From: Nigrospora sphaerica
Lineage: Eukaryota > Ascomycota > Sordariomycetes > Amphisphaeriales > Apiosporaceae
NCBI GenBank assembly: GCA_018287875.1
Contig: JAGVVL010000021.1
Span: forward strand, 902,229 to 966,228
Length of the DNA: 64,000 nt
Reading direction: 5' to 3'
Every line of letters begins with the position of its first letter. Within the stretch, counting starts at the first letter, position 1. Under the pieces are notes generated by a model that saw only the letters and a list, made by a program, of their open reading frames with translations, searched no databases and was not told the DNA's origin. Shown in pieces: positions 55,566 through 64,000 of the stretch. A program made the position numbers and the translations under genes.

Positions 55566-57825
55566 GGTTACTACCCACACTCGGGAAGGTACTGGAGTCG
55601 GTGGTGGCTGAAAGGCTCTCATACGTGGCCGAGACGCACGGGTTACTACCGACGAACCACTTTGGCGCGCGAAAGCGTCGGTCAGCAGAACAGGCCCTAC
55701 TACTACTCCAGGAACACATCTATAAAGCATGGCGACGCCGCCAAGTCGTCAGGCTAATCAGCTTCGACGTGAAGGGGCCTATAACGGCGTATGTAAGGAA
55801 CGGCTTCTCCAGAGATTGGTAGCACGGCGAATCCCAGAGGGGCTTGTGCGATGGATCGACGCGTTCTGCTCGGGACGCACGGCAACGATTGAGGTCAATG
55901 GGCAGAGTTCCCAACCCCGAGCGCTCCCCAAGCTGGGCTGCCGCAAGGGTCTCCGCTCTCCCCATCCTCTTTCTTTTCTTCAACGCCGACCTCGTACAAC
56001 ATCCAATTGACCGAAATGGAGGCGCGATCGCTTTCGTGGACGATTACACGGCATGGGTGGCAGGACCCACGGCCCAAGTCAACCGCGAAGGCATCCAGAA
56101 GATTATCGACAGAGCTCTCACATGGGAGAGACGAAGTGGTGCGACCTTCGAGGCCGAAAAGACTGCGATCGTCCACTTCAGCCGGGAAGCGGACCGAGTC
56201 GACGATATCCCCTTTATCATTAAAGGAGAAGCCGTCTACCCTAAAGAGGAGGCCAAAGTGTTAGGCGTCATCATGGACGCGAAGCTACGGTTTAAGCAAC
56301 ACATTGCCAGGGCATCCAACAGAGCGCTGGAGGCAGCACTCGAGCTGAAGCGGCTAAGCGGTCTTCCCCAGCGACCGCGCGACAGCTGTTTACCGCGATG
56401 GTGGCACCCGTAGTGGACTACGCTTCCAATGTTTGGCGATACGCGTGTGTCACGAGACTGGTGCCGGCGGTGACCCGGGTGCAGAACGTGGGCGCGCAAG
56501 CGATCGTCGGCACATTCGGGAACGTAACCACAGCGGTGGCCGAAGCCGAAGCCAGCATCCCGTCGGTGGAGGACCGGTGGGCTCGCCGTGCCTTGAAGCT
56601 TTGGATTGATGTCTGCATACTGCCGAAGACCCATCCCCTTCGCACCGTGGGGTTCCGAATGTTCACGCGATTTGTGCCCCTATGCAACGGCTGGCCTGGG
56701 ACATGCAGTCCGTCCCGGTCGACCGGATCGAGACTATCCACCCATTCGCAATCGAGCTATGGAAGGAACGGGTGGCGACCTCAGTAGAGGCAGACGACCC
56801 CAACCTCGCCGAGCTAGCGCAGGCTGGCTGGGCGGTACGGATCGCCACGAGTAGCTCTGCCAGGAACGGGCTCGTCGGCATGGGCATTGCAACGCGACTC
56901 CCGACTCGGTGTCCGGCGCCGAACCGTTTACACTGAAATCGATGACGCTAGGCGCAAGAGAAGAGCAGAACCCATACACGGCCGAGCTGGCGGCGCTAGC
57001 AGACGCCCTACACTCGCTGCCGGGGCGTATGGCCCACAGGGTCATAGCGATCTTCACGAACAACAAAGCCGCAGCCCTAACGCTCCGTCGCCCCCAACAA
57101 CAATCGGGCCAAAGAGAGGTCACGCGCATCTACGAAGCGATTCAAGAACTGAGACGTAAAGGGAACAGAGTCAAAGTGCTGTGGGCGCCCCCGATATCGA
57201 AGTTCTCTCGGGGCTCGCTCGGATGGCGAAATGTGCAGCGCAGCAGAGCACGTTGCCGAACTCTAGCCCAGCAAATAAATCGTATCGGGCTAAGGCAACC
57301 ACATTGAATAACGCAAGACGGGGACAACAAGCCAATAGGTCGCTTCCGGATAAGAGCGGCATGTTCTCGAAACGAGTGGACGCCGCTCTCCCAGGTCCGC
57401 ACACGCGCTTACTCTACGATCCGTTGTCATACCAAGAGGCACGCGTGCTCATCCAACTACGGACGGGTAAGGCGCGACTGAACTTTTACCTAGCACAAAT
57501 TGAAGCCGTTCCGTCGGCGGAGTGCGCATGCGGCCAAGCAGAAGAAACCGTGGAGAACTTTCTGTTCCGATGCCAACTGTGGACAAGGCACCGAAAGCAG
57601 CTGCTGGAGTGGACAGAGACGAAAGAGGGAACCTATCCTTTTACCTTGGAGGGAAGGAAAAGAACGAGGAAGAGAATTGGAAGCCCGATCTGGATGCCGT
57701 CAAGGCGACGATCAAATACGCCATGGCCACAGGCCGGCTTCAGTAGAAGAGGGGATGAAGTAAAAGTGCCGCTTGATCGGCACTTACTGAGGCAGCCCGA
57801 AAGCAGCTCTGCGCTTAAATACTAA
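55562..57825 (+). mobile_element. 5'-truncated LINE (Tad-like) retrotransposon B, decayed
   Basis: The element begins mid-RT: LLPTLGKVLESVVAERLSYV, then HFGARKRRSAEQALLLLQEH, the motif A aspartate in ISFDVKG (frame slip in a G-run at 55774) followed by AYNGVCKERLLQRL, and slips within LPQGSPLSPILF (about 55940-55965). NADLVQHPIDRNGGAIAFVD then DY carries the catalytic site. The thumb (AEKTAIVHFSREADRV), connection (VVDYASNVWRYA) and RNase H remnant (PYTAELAALADALHS) follow, where FTNNKAA has Asn in place of the expected Asp. The zinc-binding tail CACGQAEETVENFLFRC...H is present. It differs in sequence from LINE A, so the two are separate families joined head to head at about 55.56 kb. Confidence 0.85.
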
Positions 57826-59180
57826 CCTAGCAGGTCGCGCTTCAGTCGCCGCGGATAGGACTCTGAACACTCGGGAAGCGGCCCCGAGTAGATTTGCTAC
57901 TAACGGCTCGACGAGCCAGGCAGGGTGCATCTAGGGAGCAATTGGAAAGACCGAGCGAACAGTATGACAGGAAGGGCTTTAGGGAGTGCTGACGGTAGTG
58001 TCAGATGGGGTCATGTAGCTAGCGATAGTTGCCCTCTAGGGTCATCCCGGGCGTAATAAACTTGTGTGTGTGTGTGTGTAGCGCCACGGAGGTACGCTAC
58101 GCAACGCGACAGGACGTGTATCGCCAATCCAGCATACACCTTGCCCATCAGTTTTCATCCGCAAAGCTTGCTCCTAGTCTGTGGCCTGTTGCGAACACTG
58201 TAGTCGTATTAATTCGACGCGTTCGCACACTGCCATTGGGCAGCTGAACCGCCAGTCGTGGCGGGGTTCTAAAGCAGTTTAGTTCAAGGACACGCGGCCC
58301 GTACATCATAGTCATGACCAACCAGCTGCGCCAGGGGCTGCTACGGGTACCTCGAGCAGTGAGCCATCACTAGTCTCGCTCTTCGCTGACGCCCCAGTCG
58401 ACCCAGAGACGCGCGTCGCGTGCCTACCAGCCTGTTCATTCTCGAAGCCGCACGACCGTCTCGTCGTGTACTCTGGCACCCGACAGCATGGCGCCTTTGC
58501 AAACGAACCCACAAGTTTGGAGCCACTTCGCCTTACGGATATGAAGCCGTGAGCTCGCTTTCGTAGGGCCATAAGGCGCCTCGACGTCTTCCCTCTGCCG
58601 AAACCGTCTGCAGAGCCACCGTGGCCCCACCAGTGATCGACTCCTGGTCGAGCTTTCGAAGAGGACCTCTCGTTGAGCAGAATCACCACCTCCGCAGGAT
58701 GTCATTGTCTTGGCGGCCTATGCATGCGTTTTCGTGCCGAGGGATAGTCTCTTATTCTGGCTATGATCAAGACACATACGGGCACCTTTTCAATGGACCG
58801 GTTCCCCTAGACCTTACTCGTAAAGCTGGGGCAGTGCCACGAATTTGTATCTCCTTAATCCGTGCTGTTATACCGGTTCTTAGGCCCCGTCGGCGTCGCC
58901 ACTAAACGTCTGGTATACCTTCCCATAGTACAAAACATATGTAGGCTACTCGAGAAGTTTCCAGCTGCCTGCAGAATGGGCTTGAATAAGATAAACGCGT
59001 GGATCCTGAAATCAGATGAGCTTCGATTCGAACACAGAATATTCTGGAACCAGAGCGCTCAATATAAAAATGCCAGGCCCCCTCGAACCCTCCTTTGCAG
59101 AGAAACCCGAAGGAAGAGATGACATTAATATACTCTAGGAACTATTGAAGGAGCGTACCCTTAGGAAAGATGACTACTTC
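57826..59180. other. intergenic with a GT microsatellite
   Basis: This is presumed LINE 3' flank followed by non-coding DNA. A (TG)9-like run lies at 58062-58080. Short frames at 58.3-58.9 kb have no resemblance to known families. It ends 3' of the NLR stop. Confidence 0.4.
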
Positions 59181-62100
59181 CTATGCAAAGTGCATAATTA
59201 TAACCCTTCCTGACCCATTGCCAATTGCTACCACAGAGTCTCGTACAACTGATGTGCCTGACCGGAAATCCGCAGTCAACCAGAGCAGATTGCAGCCATC
59301 CCGAGTAACCCAGCAGCGATCCTTGCTAATTCCATATCCAAGGCGATTCCCATTTGGCTGAACGTGCTCTCCCACTAGAGATGAGCCTGGGCCCGCAGTG
59401 CGCTCACTAGTCCTCTCAGCAGGCTTCCTCTCAATTGCTATAGCACCAACGTCAGTTAGAAGTGACAGGCCGTCCTCAGCAAAATACAGGTTCTCCAAAG
59501 CGGTGCCAACCTCGACGGTTTGTAAGTATTCGGCAGTAGCAGATTCCCAGAGCTTGACCGTGTTGTCCCGCGAGGCCGACGCGACCACCTGGCCGTCGGG
59601 TGAGAAGGCCACCGAGGTAATGGGGTCGCTATGGCCCTCGAGCGTCGTCTTCTCCGCGCCCGTCTCGATGTCCCAGAGCTTGACCGTATTGTCCCACGAG
59701 GCCGACGCGACCACCTGGCTGTCGGGCGAGAAGGCCACCAAGCTAACCCAGCGGCTATGGCCCTCGAGCGTCGTCTTCTCCGTGCCCGTCTCGATGTCCC
59801 AGAGCTTGACGGTGCTGTCTTTCGAGGCCGACGCGACCACCTGGCCGTCGGGCGAGAAGGCCACCGAGTTAACGGGGCCGCTATGGCCCTCGAGCGTCGT
59901 CTTCTCCTCGCCCGTCTCGACGTCCCAGAGCTTGACCGTCTTGTCCCACGAGGCCGACGCGACCACCTGGCCGTCGGGCGAGAAGGCCACCGAGCTAACC
60001 CAACGGCTATGGCCCTCAAGCATTTGAAGACATGCACTCCAAGTTTCATCGACCATGGGGAACACGGTCAACAACGATTGGTTTCTCCCCTGGTATTGCC
60101 TCCGTGTTATGCTTGCGAAAGGACTGAATATCAGTGCGGAGGTATACACCTGAAGCGGGTACTTTTCGATTCCCCATTTGTGGAATTGGAGAAATCGACT
60201 TGCATCCAGAACCCTATTCGCTAGAGGAGCCGTGGAATGGGTTGACTTCTATCATGTTAGCTATGCCACTGCTAGTAGAGGAAGGAACTTACCTTGAGGA
60301 GATTATGCATTTCGAGCATTGCGGCCACTCCTTGCGGCATGGCTTTCAGAAGGCTAAGTGCTTCGAGCCACCGGAGGAAGTGAGTGTGGAAAAAGTCGTC
60401 AACTGTGCCACCTTCCTGGAGGTCACTGATGGCTGGTTTCGTACGGCAACACTGGAGCAGATGGTGAACCCAATATACACATGAGTACCGAACAGGGCTC
60501 AGTGGATCCGGGTCTGGTGTCTTGACCTCTTCGGCAGGGTGCCCAGGCGCGCTCAGATCGTATATGTCCTCCCGTTTCAGTGTGCTCATTATGCTTCGTA
60601 GTGACCGTGAGAAGAGCGTGTAGTGAGCATCTTCTTCCCCTTCTGGGAAATCACATCGGATGCATTGTTCACAAGATAGTCCTTTGCCGATTGATGGACG
60701 AAGAAGATGGTGCGTTGTCGAAGCGACAGGAAAGACCCGCAAAGACCGATAATTTCCGATAGAGCATCGTCGTCGCCAGACGCGTCAGGAGGAATGTCGA
60801 CGAACGTTTCAAGCTCATCTAATGTGAGTGGGCGCTGTACGGTCGAAACGATTGCTAGGATGCTTTTGCAGAGCGCGGCCTCTTTTGAAGTGGTGATACG
60901 ATCCATCATCTGCTTGTAAAGCGCACTGAGATCGGGTGGAAACTCTTCTGGCCTCAGCATAGTGCGAACTTGCCATCCTGGGACTTTCTCAAGTTCTTTG
61001 CAAACCAAAGCTACCCAAAGGAAGGTACCATTGGCGTACAAAGACAGGTAGCTGTTGACCGCATCCCGAATGTCGTTCTTATATCCGTTTTTCTTGGCCA
61101 ACTGATCAACGCGGTGCTTGATGTACTGCTTCACAGCTGCAGAAACAGACTTCTCGTTTAGCTCAAGGCTCAGCCACACTTTCTGCTCGGTGGTTTGGAG
61201 AGAGCGTTGAATATTCGGCCAGTTGCGGCTGGAGACAATCCACTTGAGGTTCGGGTATGCTGATGATTTTTCGACGATCAAGGCAAGGAGCCGTTCCAGA
61301 TCTGTAGTGCATTCATCCAGCGCATCAATGATGAGATGCGTGATCTGGAGTTGTGGGTCCTCGAGGATGTCACCGAAGATCTTGGACAAGGCCTGCCACG
61401 CATTGGCATCTTCGAAAAGTTTCTTTCCAGCATCCTTGTACCGTTGCCATATATGCCAGATGAGACAAGGCTGAAGTTTGACGAGTAGAAAAACCAGGCC
61501 GCGTAGAACAGCAGTAGCATTGTTGATTCGCGCATCGGTAGCTCGACAGAAGAAGTACGCGACGTTTGAGGATATAGGATTCGGCTTCTCCAGCTCCTCA
61601 ATTATGCCACACAGGAGCATTGTCTTGCCCTTGCCGGGGTCGCCCTTGATCCAGAGTAATTGGCTCTGTTGGAAACCCTGCCATCGTTTGAACTCGTCAC
61701 TATCCAAGACCCAGCGAAAGGCGTCTTGAAGGAGGCCACCCTTATCTGCCTTGATGTGGGTTTTGTCGTCGCGCGGATCGGTTATATGAAGAGATCGGAG
61801 GCACTCATCAACATTGTTCTGGTCAATCCTTTGTAGGAGGTTGGCTTGGTCCTGATTGACATCAACTAGCTCTTGGATCTTGGAAAAAACACCATCAAGT
61901 TTTGTGCGCATCGCATCCGCATCTCTGGCAATTTCCTTCAGTTTTAGTAGACTGTCTGCAGACATGTTTCGTTCGGCGTCGGAGATGATCTCTGCGTCGG
62001 CCGCCTTAATGCGCTGTACCATGCCTCGCCAGTCATCATAGTCGACGGCTCCTCGCAGGTAGTTCTTCATCCGCCCGCGGTAGAAACGAAGACAGCTCCG

Positions 62101-63041
62101 CATCTGAAAGTCGATGATCTGCTTGTACAATTCTGTTACAAAGGCAGTGAAATGGTCCTTCTTCGCAGGGTCCATGTCCTCCGGGAAGAGCGATCGCTCC
62201 ATCGCAGCATAATATCGCATTCGCAGCGTGACGTACGTCAGCCCCTCGTTGTTCGCAGCTTCGGCATCGACGGGATTCTTTAGGAGGGGCAGGATCAGAG
62301 AAACCCCGGCCATGACGATGCATACGGCACATCCTTGACGGCTTCTTTAGTGAGCTGCTCAGCCCATGTGGCAGCACCAGCAGCCTTGGCCACGGCTTCA
62401 TCCCAGTTGATTGTATGACCAAATACGGTCGTGCGCAGTGTCTTGTCTTCCATGTGCTGGAGACCTATTTCGATGATCTGCTTCAGCTTTTGCTGGCGTG
62501 CTGCTGGATCATCGTGGGGAATCAGGTTGGGAACCAAAGCGGCGTTCTGTTCTTTATTCGCGGACTGAATGGCCTGGGGATTGGCTGTGGCTGAATTAGC
62601 GATGAGAATAATATGATAACTTGCAAGCGTACGGTTGAGTGCCCGAGACAGGAGGTTTTCATACTCGGAGACGAGCTCCCCCTTCTCTTCGGCTAGAGCA
62701 TCAAACGCCCTGTCCCATAAAGAAGGCTCTTTGGTTGTCTCGTCTCGGACCTTTAGATCGCCACGGGCGCTGGATTCCAAACCCGTTTCGTCGACCATGG
62801 CAGGCGTACTGACACGAGAACCTGTAAGTGACGTTGCGCTCGGGGTTTCGGCGGTGGAAAGAGCATCTTCAAGGTTAATACCACCTATTAGTCATTGATA
62901 CGTAACCGAAATGATGGGCTCCTAGATACTACTTCGCATAGAAGACGACGAGCCCCGGTGAGTCACACCGTCCTTATCCTTATCCGGGGCTTTCTTGGGG
63001 TGAAGCCATCCTCGGCATTTCTTCCACACTCTTTTGGCCAT
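59181..63041 (-). CDS. NWD-type NLR: NACHT_N, NACHT NTPase, WD40 repeats
   Basis: A STAND signalling ATPase of the class that includes fungal incompatibility and immune-like receptors. Exon 1 (63041-62933) encodes MAKRVWKKCRGWLHPKKAPD and a serine-rich link. Intron 62885-62932 has GTAGTA and branch CTAAT. Exon 2 (62884-60293) carries the NACHT_N domain (LWDRAFDALAEEKGELVSEY; ILPLLKNPVDAEAANNEGL), the Walker A GDPGKGKTMLLCG (about 61645), Walker B HLIIDALDECTTD, SRNWPNIQ, and the winged-helix end FVHQSAKDYLV. Intron 60249-60292 (GTAAGT, branch CTAAC) joins exon 3 (60248-59181) with IEKYPLQVYTSALIFSP, four WD40 units and a half-propeller-like tail. Single-base losses at about 62308 (GCC run) and 60649 (T run) break the frame. 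The gene is otherwise complete, with Walker residues intact. Confidence 0.88.
59517..60020 (-). repeat. four 126-bp near-identical WD40-coding repeats
   Basis: Four consecutive 42-codon units at 60020-59895, 59894-59769, 59768-59643 and 59642-59517, each starting LEGHS and containing VAFSPDGQVVASAS and TVKLW. Most of each unit is identical at the DNA level. Differences cluster at a few codons: RWVSS/GPVNS/RWVSL/DPITS, WDK/KDS/WDN/RDN, and the strand end ETGEEK/ETGTEK/ETGAEK/SATAEY. Confidence 0.95.
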
Positions 63042-64000
63042 GGAGTCCAGTAAACACGACGTGTTGCGCGAACGATGTGACGATAGGGTTTGTTCTGATG
63101 GAATGAACAGGCTAATGTCGGTTCGCAGAGAAGGGCTGGAAATAAGAGCGTCAGCAATGCATGCAGAAGGCCGACGCGCGAGGAACTGGTTTTCGTACGA
63201 ACCGAGTAGGGGCAGCAAGGAAAGCTGTCTCTTGATCGTAGGAGAGGCGGGTCGAGTCTTCGTACTCTGGCCGCGGTACAGGTTCCTACGATGACGAGGC
63301 GCTCGTGCGGTCGGGACCACGAAGGGTGAAGAGGAAAACCGACCACGGTGTGTTTAGCTTAGGCGCGAAGATGTGCCGTGTAGCCGCCAGCCTTGTACGG
63401 GTTTTGTTCCGTCTGTGGGCAGGCCTATGATTGGACAGCAGAGAGCTATTTCGCGAGGGCTTCCTAAGCACGGCGGCTATACGCCCCGCCGCCCCGCCTC
63501 CGAGATGAGCTGTCCTACTTCGTACAGGAGATCACGGAGTCAGCGGACGGGAATCGGCGTGACATACAGACTGGGTCTGCTTCCCAAGCTCACCTGCTCA
63601 GACCTCGACTTCCATGTCCTTGGTACTAAACGCACAATGATGGACACTGAACAGTGGATGCTGGTGGGTCACTTACAATAGCAGGCAGCGGGGGCAAAGG
63701 TAGCTTCGTGGCGGTCTCGGGCCGTTCCTTGTGTTAGAGCGAAACCTTGTCGAAGACGGCCACCCCCGTAGTCTGTGCGCCCTAGCGCCGGGTAGAGATG
63801 GCTTCGGCGTTCGCCCTATCGCACGCGATGGACGAGTCTTGCTGTTCTCTACACGCTACCGGGTAAGACAAAGCCTCGCGTGTGCAGTTTAGTTGCAGAA
63901 ATAGTTCAGCTTCCAGAACCATTGAGCGCCATGCATCTGGCCATAGCCTTCCGTGTGTTTGTCTACAGCCTTGTGCACAAAGGGATGCTACGCTCTGTCT
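63042..64000. other. upstream region of the NLR, no gene recognised
   Basis: Short frames only (63373-63681 plus is the longest and unrecognised). The first few hundred bases should hold the NLR promoter; no specific element was identified. Confidence 0.35.

Noticed and set aside
54626..55822. 398-codon plus-strand open frame
   Set aside because: It runs antisense through LINE A and then into the first RT segment of LINE B. Only the last 85 codons are real coding sequence, so the long frame is accidental.

Overview
The window looks like nuclear DNA of a filamentous ascomycete (Pezizomycotina). Reasons: short introns of about 40-75 bp with GTAAGT/GTATGT/GTCAGT donors and CTAAC/CTGAC branch sites; a fungal Zn2Cys6 regulator with a fungal_trans region; a fungal PAS-type protein; a secreted tyrosinase; an NWD-type NLR (NACHT_N-NACHT-WD40); a DUF604/GT31 glycosyltransferase; and fungal Copia and Tad-like LINE retroelements. 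No bacterial-type operons, rRNA or CRISPR arrays were seen. Genus cannot be named from the sequence.

Layout. 0-1.7 kb: nothing recognised. 1.7-2.8 kb (+): PAS-domain gene with micro-exons, apparently broken. 3.5-5.8 kb (-): intact 764-aa Zn2Cys6 transcription factor. 7.0-8.4 kb (+): a 56-codon ORF and a hypothetical gene. 9.3-9.8 kb (-): decayed second Zn-cluster regulator. 10.2-11.65 kb: diverged tandem repeat. 11.8-20.75 kb: GC-rich stretch with no supportable gene. 20.8-25.3 kb (+): decayed Ty1/Copia element. 25.35-26.3 kb (-): four-exon cysteine-containing gene. 26.9-28.9 kb (-): two broken tandem paralogs. 30.7-31.9 kb (-): secreted tyrosinase. 32.5-33.6 kb (+): three-exon MADS-box-like gene. 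34.4-34.9 kb (-): three-exon small gene. 35.2-39.7 kb: purine/pyrimidine tracts and several minisatellite fields. 40.2-47.3 kb: two long diverged direct repeats flanking 3 kb that holds two head-to-head paralogous split genes. 47.3-49.0 kb (-): GT31-type glycosyltransferase. 49.65-50.05 kb (-): small secreted cysteine-rich protein. 51.4-52.1 kb (+): HIT-like gene. 52.7-57.8 kb: two 5'-truncated LINEs joined head to head. 59.2-63.0 kb (-): NLR with four near-identical WD40 repeats.

The region reads as a repeat-rich accessory compartment in which single-copy accessory genes (regulators, tyrosinase, small secreted protein, NLR) are scattered among retroelements and minisatellites. No pathway-like cluster is evident. 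A striking global feature is that many otherwise well-conserved genes are interrupted by a single missing base, mostly next to a homopolymer. This points either to an unpolished assembly or to widespread recent decay, and it affects how every 'pseudogene' call here should be read. All exon boundaries given are hand-derived from reading frame, splice consensus and family resemblance, with no transcript evidence.
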